A DNA stretch of 64,000 nucleotides from assembly GCA_947165685.1 (NCBI GenBank), contig CAMVBK010000013.1, positions 1 to 64,000 of the forward strand. The letters run 5' to 3'. The position numbers and the translations under genes are program-made. Shown here piece after piece: positions 46,809 through 55,520 of this stretch; position 1 is the first letter of the stretch; each line of letters starts with the position of its first letter. The notes beneath the pieces are model-generated. The model did no database searches. It was not told the DNA's origin and worked only from the letters and a program-made list of their open reading frames with translations. The stretch is from F23-D06 sp947165685 (lineage in GTDB: Bacteria; Bacteroidota; Bacteroidia; Bacteroidales; WCHB1-69).

Positions 46809-47006
46809 CTAATTATTTCCTGCCGAAGGTATGCCCAATTGTTTACAGATCTTCTTCACCAACAAATCGTCAATGTCACTGTGCAAAGGTATAATGGTTT
46901 TTGCACCGGTATCTTGATTCACAAACTGGGCATGACTGCCTTTCTGCCTGCCCGTGGGATAACAATGATTCATTCGAAGGTATTTCAGAAATTTTTCCTT
47001 TTTCAT
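46809..47006 (-). CDS. hicA: HicA-family mRNA interferase toxin
   Basis: 65 aa. The double-stranded-RNA-binding-like fold is indicated by the LRMNHCYPTGRQKGSHAQFVN segment; the catalytic His is the one in GSHAQF. The C-terminus LLVKKICKQLGIP is the usual HicA helix. Toxin follows antitoxin with a four-base overlap (47003-47006), the reverse of the classic E. coli order but common in HicBA pairs. The next gene, wzx, starts three bases downstream. Confidence 0.85.
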   Translation of the reverse strand: MKKEKFLKYLRMNHCYPTGRQKGSHAQFVNQDTGAKTIIPLHSDIDDLLVKKICKQLGIPSAGNN

Positions 47007-47224
47007 GCATTCACTGTCAATCTTCTGTGAAAAACTTTACGATTTTTATACAAGTTTCTCAACTCTTCTTTGCGACATTCTATAGCAAGTTCAATAGCTT
47101 CTTTCATATTCTGCATTAACTCGTCAAGAGTCGCTCCCTGGCTCATGGCTTCGGGCATCTGTGAACACTGCCCACAATACCATCCTGTTTCCGGATTCTT
47201 TTCTATGATAATGCTATATTCCAT
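47003..47224 (-). CDS. hicB: HicB-family antitoxin
   Basis: 73 aa. The partial RNase-H-like fold MEYSIIIEKNPETGWYCGQC, then EAMSQGATLDELMQNMKEAI, is the standard HicB core. A short basic tail follows, with no obvious DNA-binding helix-turn-helix, so autoregulation is uncertain. It overlaps hicA. The 30 bases to the upstream dehydrogenase gene hold no clear promoter box, so the pair is probably read from the polysaccharide transcript. Confidence 0.85.
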   Translation of the reverse strand: MEYSIIIEKNPETGWYCGQCSQMPEAMSQGATLDELMQNMKEAIELAIECRKEELRNLYKNRKVFHRRLTVNA

Positions 47225-47254
47225 ATATTTATATTTTGGCTAAAAATCAGATTT

Positions 47255-48523
<1,269 letters not shown>

Positions 48524-48572
48524 ATTGTTAAAAAAAATGCGGATAGAAATAATTGCGAAATAAACAAAAACA

Positions 48573-48590
48573 GCGAAAATGTGCGAAAAA
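48573..48590. repeat. Left arm of an 18-bp perfect inverted repeat
   Basis: GCGAAAATGTGCGAAAAA here and its exact reverse complement at 48928-48945 enclose the GxxExxY pseudogene. Both arms sit in degenerate GCGAAAA-rich sequence (48550-48592 and 48905-48945). Confidence 0.9.
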
Positions 48591-48592
48591 TA

Positions 48593-48864
48593 TCAAATGG
48601 CAGCACTGTTCAAGATACGAATAGGGTTCACATATTCTTGATTAAAGTTGACAAGGAGTCCCAACTTATAACCCGTAATGCCAAGATAGTTTCTCACCTG
48701 TGCTTTATGTGCATTTGTAAGTTCTGAAATTTCAATTCTTTTTCAAAAGCTTCTTGATAGACCTTTTCTAACAGGCCAATCCCAAGCCGCTTATGTACCT
48801 CAAATATGGCTCCGTTGATTTTATAGGATTCATTAGGAAATACGATATTGTTCATTGTTCTCAT
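48593..48864 (-). pseudogene. GxxExxY protein with internal deletion and frameshift
   Basis: The first half reads IVFPNESYKINGAIFEVHKR then LGIGLLEKVYQEAFEKELK, the GxxExxY N-terminus. It stops soon after in that frame. The family's C-terminus continues in another frame: LTNAHKAQVRNYLGITGYKL then GLLVNFN, ending ILNSAAI at 48593. About 40 central residues (the PVYYKG and ADLLVE region) are missing, consistent with a deletion that shifted the frame. Whole proteins are about 120-135 aa. The function of the family is not known; such genes often sit inside larger operons. Confidence 0.75.
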
Positions 48865-48927
48865 GATTTTATGTTTACTTGGTTTATTATTATTGTTTAG
48901 CTGATTATATTTTCGTGCTTTTTCGTC

Positions 48928-48945
48928 TTTTTCGCACATTTTCGC
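48928..48945. repeat. Right arm of the 18-bp inverted repeat
   Basis: TTTTTCGCACATTTTCGC, exact complement of 48573-48590. It ends three bases before the stop codon of the WbpP-type gene. Confidence 0.9.
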
Positions 48946-48947
48946 AA

Positions 48948-49925
48948 TCAAATAAGATTTTCGCGGTACCAGTCGATGGTCTCGGCGATGCCGCGGGCGA
49001 AGTCGTACTCCGGGTCGTAGCCGAGAAGGCGTCGCGCCTTGCTGATGTCGGCGTTGGAGTGCTTGATGTCGCCGGGGCGCTCGGGGCCGAACGCCGGCTC
49101 GATATCCTTTCCGAGGGCATTTGTCAACATATAGTAGATGTCGATGAGGTACTCGCGCCCTCCGTAGGCGATGTTGAAGGCCTCGCCGGATGCCTCGTCG
49201 GGGGCGAGACAAGCTTTGAGGTTGGCCTCCACCACATTCTCCACGAAAGTGAAGTCGCGGCTCTGCCGTCCGTCGCCATGGATGACCGGCCGCTCGCCGT
49301 GCAGCAGCATCCGGATGAACTTCGGGATCACCGCCGCATAGGCGCCTTCCGGATCCTGCCGCCGCCCGAACACGTTGAAGTAGCGCAGTCCGATGGTCTT
49401 CAGTCCGTAATGTTTCGTGTACTGCTTCGCCCACTCCTCATCGCAGCGTTTGGTCACAGCATACGGGCTCAGCAGGTTGCCCTCCGCGCCTTCCGTCTTG
49501 GGCAGGTGCGCCCCGTCGCCGTACACGGAGCTCGACGAGGCGTACACGAAGGTCTTCACCCCGCATTGACGCGCCGCCTCCAGCATGTTAAGCGTTCCCT
49601 GGATGTTGTTCAGGCTGTAGAAAAGGGGCATCTCGATGCTGCGCGGCACGCTGCCCCACGCCGCCTCGTGCATCACATAGTCCACGCCGTCGCAGGCCCG
49701 CAGACAGGTGTCCAAGTCCTTCACGTCGCCCCGCACGAACTCGTAGCGGGGGTTGCCGAGGAAAAGGTCCACGTTGGCCTGCTTTCCGGTGCTCAGGTCG
49801 TCGAGACAGCGCACTTTGCAGCCCATGTTCAGGACGGCCTCGCAAAGGTTGGAGCCGATGAAGCCGGCACCGCCCGTGACCAGGAAAAGCGTCTCTTTGG
49901 GAAAATGCAAGTGTTTGTATGGCAT
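48948..49925 (-). CDS. UDP-N-acetylglucosamine C4-epimerase (WbpP/TviC type)
   Basis: Interconverts UDP-GlcNAc/UDP-GalNAc or the corresponding uronic acids. 325 aa SDR with NAD motif VTGGAGFIGSNL (about 17-28), catalytic SSSSVYG and YAVTK (Tyr-x-x-x-Lys). The blocks EAAWGSVPRSIEMP and IGLRYFNVFGRRQDPEGAYA match the WbpP/TviC subgroup more than GalE. The repeat array upstream runs right up to the ATG, leaving no other leader. A 6-dehydrogenase lies next but one in the locus. Confidence 0.88.
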   Translation of the reverse strand: MPYKHLHFPKETLFLVTGGAGFIGSNLCEAVLNMGCKVRCLDDLSTGKQANVDLFLGNPRYEFVRGDVKDLDTCLRACDGVDYVMHEAAWGSVPRSIEMPLFYSLNNIQGTLNMLEAARQCGVKTFVYASSSSVYGDGAHLPKTEGAEGNLLSPYAVTKRCDEEWAKQYTKHYGLKTIGLRYFNVFGRRQDPEGAYAAVIPKFIRMLLHGERPVIHGDGRQSRDFTFVENVVEANLKACLAPDEASGEAFNIAYGGREYLIDIYYMLTNALGKDIEPAFGPERPGDIKHSNADISKARRLLGYDPEYDFARGIAETIDWYRENLI

Positions 49926-50009
49926 TGGGTTGTTGGGTTATTGGGTTAGAAGTTTAGAGAGTTTAGAGAGTTTAGAGAGTTTAGGAAGTTTAGGAAGTTT
50001 AGGGGTGGG
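49926..50009. repeat. 8-bp/9-bp composite tandem array up to a start codon
   Basis: GGGTTGTT, GGGTTATT and GGGTTAGA units touch the start codon of the WbpP-type gene. They are followed by six to seven 9-bp units of GTTTAGAGA/GTTTAGGAA type. Unit length changes within one array. Confidence 0.9.
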
Positions 50010-50116
50010 TACGGTTTGATGATTTCATGTCTGTACGGTCGGTTTTTCCTGTCCGTCACGCGCAGGAGATAGACGGGATGTTTCCGATTTGTATGGACGA
50101 TGATTTATCGCGTCCG

Positions 50117-50992
50117 CTATTCATCGAGCATCCGCAGCAGGTACTGGCCGTACTGGTTCTTGAGCATCGGCTGGGCGATCTGGCGCAAGCGGTCGGCGTC
50201 GATCCAGCCGTTGCGGTAGGCGATGCCCTCTAAGCAGGCGATTTTCAGTCCCGTGCGCTTCTCGATGACCTCCACGAAGGTGCTGGCCTCGCTCAGGGAG
50301 TCGTGCGTGCCGGTGTCAAGCCACGCGAAGCCGCGCCCGAGCGTCTGCACCTTCAGCTCGCCGTCTTCGAGGAAACGCTGGTTCACCGTGGTGATCTCCA
50401 GCTCGCCGCGCGCCGACGGCTTGATGGTCTTGGCCACATCCACCACCTTGTTGGGGTAGAAGTAGAGCCCCACCACGGCGTAGTTGCTCTTCGGTTCCCT
50501 GGGTTTCTCCTCGATGCTGACGCAGTTGCCGTCGCGGTCGAACTCCGCCACGCCGTAGCGTTCCGGGTCGGCCACCCAATAGCCGAAGACCGTGGCCTTG
50601 CGGTCCTCCTCGGCGGTGCGCACAGCTTCCTTCAGCATCCGGGTGAAGCCGTTGCCGTAGAAGATGTTGTCGCCCAGCACCAGGCAGGCGGTGTCGTCGC
50701 CGATAAACTGTTCGCCGATGATGAAGGCCTGCGCCAGTCCGTCAGGCGAGGGTTGCTCGGCATACTCGAAGCGCACGCCGTAGTCGGAGCCGTCGCCCAA
50801 CAGCCGCCGGAAGCCCGGCAGGTCGTAGGGGGTGGAGATGATCAGGATGTCGCGGATCCCGGCCAACATCAGCACGGAGATCGGGTAATAGACCATCGGT
50901 TTGTCATAGATGGGCAGCAGCTGCTTGCTCACGCCCTTGGTGATTGGATACAATCGGGTGCCGGATCCTCCGGCGAGTACGATGCCTTTCAT
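50117..50992 (-). CDS. rmlA: Glucose-1-phosphate thymidylyltransferase
   Basis: Makes dTDP-glucose. 291 aa. The nucleotidyltransferase signature GIVLAGGSGTRLYPITKGVS with KQLLPIYDKPMVYYP at the N-terminus is nearly invariant in RmlA. LVLGDNIFYGNGF holds the metal-binding Asp, and EEKPREPKSNYAVVGLYFYP the sugar site. No rmlB, rmlC or rmlD is present in the window, so the downstream dTDP-sugar enzymes must be elsewhere. Confidence 0.95.
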   Translation of the reverse strand: MKGIVLAGGSGTRLYPITKGVSKQLLPIYDKPMVYYPISVLMLAGIRDILIISTPYDLPGFRRLLGDGSDYGVRFEYAEQPSPDGLAQAFIIGEQFIGDDTACLVLGDNIFYGNGFTRMLKEAVRTAEEDRKATVFGYWVADPERYGVAEFDRDGNCVSIEEKPREPKSNYAVVGLYFYPNKVVDVAKTIKPSARGELEITTVNQRFLEDGELKVQTLGRGFAWLDTGTHDSLSEASTFVEVIEKRTGLKIACLEGIAYRNGWIDADRLRQIAQPMLKNQYGQYLLRMLDE

Positions 50993-51005
50993 TTTTTGGG
51001 GGATT

Positions 51006-51045
51006 GGGTTAATAGGTTAGTCGGTTAATCGGTTATACGGTTACA
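51006..51045. repeat. 8-bp tandem array, left flank of the four-helix-bundle gene
   Basis: Five 8-bp units of GGTTA core: GGGTTAAT, AGGTTAGT, CGGTTAAT, CGGTTATA, CGGTTACA. The unit GGGTTAAT is the reverse complement of ATTAACCC, the unit of the array on the other side of the gene (51561-51608). Confidence 0.92.
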
Positions 51046-51116
51046 GAGTTGCTTTGTTAACAATGGAATGTTGGGAAATTTGTCGGTTCATATAGACAGG
51101 TGAAGACAATAAAATT

Positions 51117-51124
51117 TATTTTTG
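51117..51124 (+). promoter_or_regulatory. Bacteroidota -7 box (four-helix-bundle gene)
   Basis: TATTTTTG followed by C, 50 bases before ATG 51175, on the strand opposite to the surrounding operon. The small gene therefore seems to carry its own promoter. Confidence 0.6.
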
Positions 51125-51174
51125 CATTGATACTTTTTGTAAAACAATTTATTATTAAAAAAAATTATTAAAAC

Positions 51175-51579
51175 ATGAACAAAACGAATTTTTCCTTTGA
51201 ATCCTTAGACGTTTGGCAAAAATCAAGAGGACTCGTCAGCGATGTCTATCGGTTAATGCGCTTATTTCCTTCGTATGAACAGTATGCGTTATGCAACCAG
51301 ATTCGGCGCTCGGTTTTGTCTGTGCCTTCCAATATTGCAGAAGGAAGCGGAAGAGATTCCCTAAAAGAGAAAATCCATTTCATCGAAATAGCATTCGGCT
51401 CGTTAATGGAAGTTTATTGTCAATTACTAATCGCAGCTGACTTGGGCTATATCCTACCTGAGGACTTCTCCACTCTATCCGCCGAAATTGTGTCCATCGC
51501 GAAAATGCTTACAAGACTCCGTTCTTCCTTCAAAAAAAAACTTTCACCGCCACTCACCTCTAACCCATTAACCCATTAA
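51175..51579 (+). CDS. Four-helix-bundle protein (S23/IVS family)
   Basis: 134 aa. The signature FESLDVWQKSRGLVSDVYRL, then NQIRRSVLSVPSNIAEGSGR near the middle, is the S23 ribosomal-intervening-sequence/four-helix-bundle family. Relatives occur inside 23S rRNA intervening sequences and inside many Bacteroidota operons; the biochemical role is unknown. It is transcribed against the polysaccharide locus from its own promoter and is more AT-rich than its neighbours. Its last residues (SNPLTH) and stop are encoded by the right-hand 8-bp array. Confidence 0.88.
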   Translation: MNKTNFSFESLDVWQKSRGLVSDVYRLMRLFPSYEQYALCNQIRRSVLSVPSNIAEGSGRDSLKEKIHFIEIAFGSLMEVYCQLLIAADLGYILPEDFSTLSAEIVSIAKMLTRLRSSFKKKLSPPLTSNPLTH

Positions 51580-51608
51580 CCCATTAACCCATTAACCCAT
51601 TAACCCAC
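51561..51608. repeat. 8-bp tandem array, right flank of the four-helix-bundle gene
   Basis: Five perfect TAACCCAT units and one TAACCCAC. It encodes the C-terminus and TAA stop (51577-51579) of the four-helix-bundle gene and ends three bases before the ugd stop. Confidence 0.96.
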
Positions 51609-51611
51609 CAA

Positions 51612-52865
51612 TCAATCCCTCCGAAAAATATCCCTCGTATAAACCTTCTCCGACACGTCGTCGAGACAGGCGTCGTAGCGGTTGGCGATGATGGCCTGCG
51701 ACTGCTGCTTGAACTTATCCAAATCGTTGACTACCAGGCTTCCGAAGAAGGTGCTGCCGTCTTTCAGCGTGGGCTCGTAGATGATGACGCGCGCGCCCTT
51801 GGCCTTCACCCGTTTCATCACGCCCTGAATGCTGCTCTGCCGGAAATTGTCGCTGTTCGACTTCATCGTGAGGCGATAGACCCCTATCACACACTCCTTC
51901 TCGTCCTCCGCGCGGAAGTCGCCGCGGTTGTAGTAGTCGTAGTAGCCGGCCTTCTTGAGCACCTGGTCGGCGATAAAGTCCTTGCGGGTTCGGTTGCTCT
52001 CCACAATGGCCGACATCATGTTCTGCGGCACATCGGCGTAGTTGGCCAGCAGCTGCTTGGTGTCCTTCGGCAGGCAGTAGCCGCCGTAGCCGAAGCTGGG
52101 GTTGTTGTAGTGCGTCCCGATGCGCGGGTCCAGGCAGACACCGTCAATGATATCCTGGGTGCTGAGCCCTTTCATCTCCGCATAGGTGTCCAACTCGTTG
52201 AAGTAGGAGACCCGAAGCGCGAGGTAGGTGTTGGCGAAGAGTTTCACGGCCTCGGCCTCGGTGCTGCCCATGAACAGGACAGGCACGTCCTCTTTTATCG
52301 CCCCCTCCTTGATGAGCGCGGCGAACACGTGCGCCCGTTCCTCCAAGTGCGCGTCCGACTTGTCGTAGCCGACGATGATGCGCGACGGGTAGAGATTGTC
52401 GTAGAGGGCTTTGCTCTCGCGCAGGAACTCCGGGGCGAAAATGATGTTGGGCTGCGTGCCGTCGGGCTTGGCGAACTTTTGCCGCACCGAGGCGGTGTAG
52501 CCCACCGGGATGGTGCTCTTGATGACCATTGTGGCCGACGAGTTGACCCGCAGCACCTTGCCAATCACGTCCTCCACGGCGGAGGTGTCGAAAAAGTTCT
52601 TGGTGCTGTCGTAGTTCGTCGGGGCGGCGATGACCACAAACTCAGCGTCGGCATAGCCCGCCTCCCAGTCGGTGGTGGCCCGGAGCCGCAACGGTTTGTG
52701 CGCCAGGTAATCCTCGATGTAGTCGTCCTGTATGGGCGACTTCCGGTCGTTCACCATCTCCACGCGCTCGGGCACGATATCGACGGCGGTGACGTTATGA
52801 TGCTGCGCCAGCAAGGTGGCGATAGAGAGGCCGACATAGCCGGTCCCCGCAACGGTGATGTTCAT
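51612..52865 (-). CDS. ugd: UDP-glucose 6-dehydrogenase
   Basis: Makes UDP-glucuronic acid. 417 aa, short Ugd type. NAD motif ITVAGTGYVGLSIATLL at the N-terminus; VIKSTIPVGYT and EFLRESKALYDNLYPSRIIV in the middle; the catalytic Cys lies in FGYGGYCLPKDTKQLLANY. The C-terminal domain ends near VYTRDIFRRD. It is the first metabolic gene after the antiterminator. The ATG is five bases from the 9-bp array. Confidence 0.94.
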   Translation of the reverse strand: MNITVAGTGYVGLSIATLLAQHHNVTAVDIVPERVEMVNDRKSPIQDDYIEDYLAHKPLRLRATTDWEAGYADAEFVVIAAPTNYDSTKNFFDTSAVEDVIGKVLRVNSSATMVIKSTIPVGYTASVRQKFAKPDGTQPNIIFAPEFLRESKALYDNLYPSRIIVGYDKSDAHLEERAHVFAALIKEGAIKEDVPVLFMGSTEAEAVKLFANTYLALRVSYFNELDTYAEMKGLSTQDIIDGVCLDPRIGTHYNNPSFGYGGYCLPKDTKQLLANYADVPQNMMSAIVESNRTRKDFIADQVLKKAGYYDYYNRGDFRAEDEKECVIGVYRLTMKSNSDNFRQSSIQGVMKRVKAKGARVIIYEPTLKDGSTFFGSLVVNDLDKFKQQSQAIIANRYDACLDDVSEKVYTRDIFRRD

Positions 52866-52867
52866 GA

Positions 52868-52985
52868 TTGGTTTAGGGGGTTAAGTGGTTTAGGGGGGTT
52901 AGGAGGTTTAGGAGGTTTAGGAAGTTTAGGAGGTTTAGGAAGTTTAGGAAGTTTAGGGGGGTTAGGGGGTTTAGGGGGTTTAGAA
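52868..52985. repeat. 9-bp tandem array between the antiterminator gene and ugd
   Basis: About thirteen units of GTTTAGGAG/GTTTAGGAA/GTTTAGGGG type, mostly 9 bp with some 8-10 bp variants. It is the longest array in the window and occupies nearly all of the 140-bp gap. Confidence 0.93.
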
Positions 52986-53005
52986 GATTATGATTTTGAG
53001 ACACT

Positions 53006-53542
53006 TCATAGTTTTTCCAGGAAGGCGGAGGGGATGTAGGAGGTAGCGACTAAGGCGAGGCCTTCTACGGCGACCAGCAGGCGGCGATTGCCTTTGATGC
53101 GCTTGATGTAACCTGAACAGCCTTTGTAGGGGCCGTCGAGGACCTTCACTTTCTGTCCTTCCCGGTAGTTGACGGTCCCGACATCGAGATATTGCAGGCG
53201 TTCGTCCGCTGAAGAGGAGACCAGGATGAAGACGCGCATCTCCTCTTCGTCGATAGCTGACGGGACACGCACGCCACCCGCGACATGGCTGTAGAGCATG
53301 ACCTTGCCGGAGAGCCGTTTCTGCCAGTCGAGCACCATGCTCTCCGCGCCGTGCACGAAAAGCAGCGACGAAATGGCGGGGCGAATCACCTTCCGCACTT
53401 TGTCGCCGACCAGCTTGTCCTCCTGCACGGTCGGGAAATAGGTTTCCACCCCTTCCTCGCGCATCGCGCGGTCCACTTCAAACACCTTGTTGAAGAAGAC
53501 CTTGTAAGCGTACCATCGAAAAGCATTCTCTGTCTCTCTCAT
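53006..53542 (-). CDS. UpxY-like NusG-family transcription antiterminator
   Basis: 178 aa. The NGN-type N-terminal domain opens with AFRWYAYKVFFNKVFEVDRAM. The C-terminal KOW motif is GQKVKVLDGPYKGCSGYIKR. In Bacteroides such proteins act on their own capsule operon through its 5' leader. Here it is the first gene of the leftward locus, with a leader of about 210 nt downstream of the promoter at 53752-53759. The target is inferred from position. Confidence 0.88.
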   Translation of the reverse strand: MRETENAFRWYAYKVFFNKVFEVDRAMREEGVETYFPTVQEDKLVGDKVRKVIRPAISSLLFVHGAESMVLDWQKRLSGKVMLYSHVAGGVRVPSAIDEEEMRVFILVSSSADERLQYLDVGTVNYREGQKVKVLDGPYKGCSGYIKRIKGNRRLLVAVEGLALVATSYIPSAFLEKL

Positions 53543-53625
53543 CTTTTCCGATCATTGTCATACGATAATTCATTTCCCGGCCATCAGCTCACCCTCTACC
53601 CTTCTCCGAGGCAAAAACCACTATT

Positions 53626-53651
53626 CCCCTCACGGTGCAACGTGAAAGGGG
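53626..53651 (-). promoter_or_regulatory. Hairpin in the antiterminator leader
   Basis: CACG/CGTG and CCCC/GGGG pair around a six-base loop with a small bulge, inside the untranslated leader of the UpxY-like gene. It could be a pause or loading site for the antiterminator; that is inference. Apart from this and the promoters, 53543-53889 shows nothing else. Confidence 0.35.
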
Positions 53652-53751
53652 TTATAGGGGATGGGTTGAGGATAACCATCTGAGACTCACACCTTTCTGA
53701 ATCCAAAAAGGCTAACGCGGTCTCCCCCTCGCATTCAAAGAAAACTGGCCG

Positions 53752-53759
53752 CAAATGTA
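53752..53759 (-). promoter_or_regulatory. Bacteroidota -7 box of the polysaccharide operon
   Basis: CAAATGTA on the plus strand is TACATTTG on the minus strand, followed there by CGG. It is the only clear box upstream of the antiterminator gene and would start the whole leftward locus. Confidence 0.6.
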
Positions 53760-53862
53760 CACAAAATAAGGACATCACCCGCAGTGCCAACTCGGAAAAA
53801 TTCCATCGCGGGCCAAAGTGCCGCCACTTGTTCCATTAACATCCACGCGCACGAAAAAAGTG

Positions 53863-53870
53863 TACTTTTG
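53863..53870 (+). promoter_or_regulatory. Bacteroidota -7 box (histidine kinase)
   Basis: TACTTTTG followed by CG, 19 bases before ATG 53890. It excludes the upstream in-frame start at 53818. Confidence 0.65.
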
Positions 53871-53889
53871 CGACCTGTATATCCACGGT

Positions 53890-55440
53890 ATGAAAAAACG
53901 CATCATCATCACCCTTTTCATCTTGGTCGGGTTGTCGGCCATTCCCTTGATTATCGGTATCTTCTACCTTTACACGGAGGCAGAGAAGGTGCAGCGCAGC
54001 ATCTTCGTGAACGAGGTGCTGACCGCCGGCAACGAGGTCATCGACCGCATCGACGCGCTCGTCAAAAACGACACGACGGCGCTGTTTGACACCGAAACGC
54101 AGAACATCAGCACGACCAATATCGACTCCATCGAGTTCGTCTCCATGCAGCAAAGTCGCAAATTCTTGATAGACAGCGTCAATGAGCAACCTATCGGCGT
54201 CATCAAAACCACCATTTATTTCCAGGAGAACAATGGTCCCCTCATCGCCAACGACACGGAGTTCTTCACGGCGGCCTTCCGGCGGATTTTCCCGCTCTAC
54301 AACGAGCCGTGGGATCCGAAGAACTTCCAGAACGGGATTTCCGGCTCGTTCAACATCCGCGACAAGAACCTGATCCAGCTCGACAGCGCCACCGCCGACC
54401 TGCTCAACGCCGGGACTCTGCGGCTGATGATCACGGAGGCTCTGAAGAAGGAAAACATAGACTCCCGCTTCGACTTCGCGCTCTTCAACGCCTTCACCTC
54501 CCAATTCGTGGTGGAGCCGCAATACGCCCAGCCCGACCAGATTCTCAACAGCGAGTTCGTATTCCTATTGAAATACAACGAGAAAATCAGTTCCCCGCAC
54601 TATCTGATTATCCAGTTCCCCACCGTGCGCGGCATCGTCTTCAGACGCATGAGCAACATTCTCATCCTGATTGTGGTCTTCTTCGTCATCACTTTCGCCG
54701 TCGCCTTCGTCGCGCTCTACTCGCTTTACCGGCAGAAGAAAACAGCCGAAGTCACCGACGAGTTCATCAACAACGTCACCCACGAATTCAAGACCCCCAT
54801 CGCCACCATCTCGCTGGCCTGCGAAGTGCTTGCCGACCCCACCATGCTGGAAGACAAAGACATACGCTCATCATACGTGGAAATCATCAACGACGAGAAC
54901 AACCGTCTAAAAGACATGGTGACTACGGTGTTAGAGACGGCGCAACTACGCAAAGGACAAATCAAGATGAACGTGGAACTAATTGACATGCACGAACTTA
55001 TACAAAAAATCACAGACAGCTTCGCCTTGTTGGTCAACTCCTCCAACGGGACACTCAAGGTGGCGCTGAACGCCGACCGGCATCAGCTCTTCGGCGACCG
55101 CACACACTTGACCAACACCATCACCAACCTGATTGAAAACGCCATCAAATACTCCAATGGAAGCCCCGAAATCATCGTCTATACCCTCTCCGACGACAAG
55201 TACTTCGTGGTGTCGGTGTCTGACAAAGGAATCGGCATTCCCCAGACCGCCATCAGCAAGATCTTCGACAATTTCTACCGCGTCCCGCACGGAAACATCC
55301 ACAATGTGAAGGGCTACGGTTTGGGACTGGGCTACGTGAAGAAGATCGTGAAGCTGCACAACGGCCGCATCGAGGTGCAGAGCGAGGAGGGCAAGGGGAG
55401 CACGTTCACCATCTACCTGCCGCTGAAGTCAACGAAATAG
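53890..55440 (+). CDS. Sensor histidine kinase, orphan
   Basis: 516 aa from ATG 53890. Two membrane helices (about 3-27 and 256-280) enclose a periplasmic sensor domain of about 230 residues. The H-box is FINNVTHEFKTPIATISL, with the phosphorylated His in THEFKTP. The N-box is NLIENAIKYS, the G1 box VSVSDKGIGIP and the G2 box GYGLGLGYVKKIV. No response regulator gene is adjacent: the upstream gene is divergent and ppdK downstream is convergent. The signal is unknown. Confidence 0.93.
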   Translation: MKKRIIITLFILVGLSAIPLIIGIFYLYTEAEKVQRSIFVNEVLTAGNEVIDRIDALVKNDTTALFDTETQNISTTNIDSIEFVSMQQSRKFLIDSVNEQPIGVIKTTIYFQENNGPLIANDTEFFTAAFRRIFPLYNEPWDPKNFQNGISGSFNIRDKNLIQLDSATADLLNAGTLRLMITEALKKENIDSRFDFALFNAFTSQFVVEPQYAQPDQILNSEFVFLLKYNEKISSPHYLIIQFPTVRGIVFRRMSNILILIVVFFVITFAVAFVALYSLYRQKKTAEVTDEFINNVTHEFKTPIATISLACEVLADPTMLEDKDIRSSYVEIINDENNRLKDMVTTVLETAQLRKGQIKMNVELIDMHELIQKITDSFALLVNSSNGTLKVALNADRHQLFGDRTHLTNTITNLIENAIKYSNGSPEIIVYTLSDDKYFVVSVSDKGIGIPQTAISKIFDNFYRVPHGNIHNVKGYGLGLGYVKKIVKLHNGRIEVQSEEGKGSTFTIYLPLKSTK

Positions 55441-55461
55441 CGACTTTGAAAATCCAAAACA

Positions 55462-55491
55462 AAGGGCGGGGTGCTTTCACACTCCGCCCTT
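55462..55491. terminator. Bidirectional terminator between kinase and ppdK
   Basis: AAGGGCGGGGTG (55462-55473) pairs with CACTCCGCCCTT (55480-55491), a 12-bp stem with one mismatch. Both flanks are A/T-rich. It serves two convergent genes. Confidence 0.8.
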
Positions 55492-55520
55492 ACATTATAT
55501 ATTATAATGTATCGACAGTC

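Noticed and set aside
51175..51579. Four-helix-bundle protein as the Avd accessory of a diversity-generating retroelement
   Set aside because: No reverse transcriptase and no template/variable repeat pair are visible, although FISUMP-type domains occur in the window.
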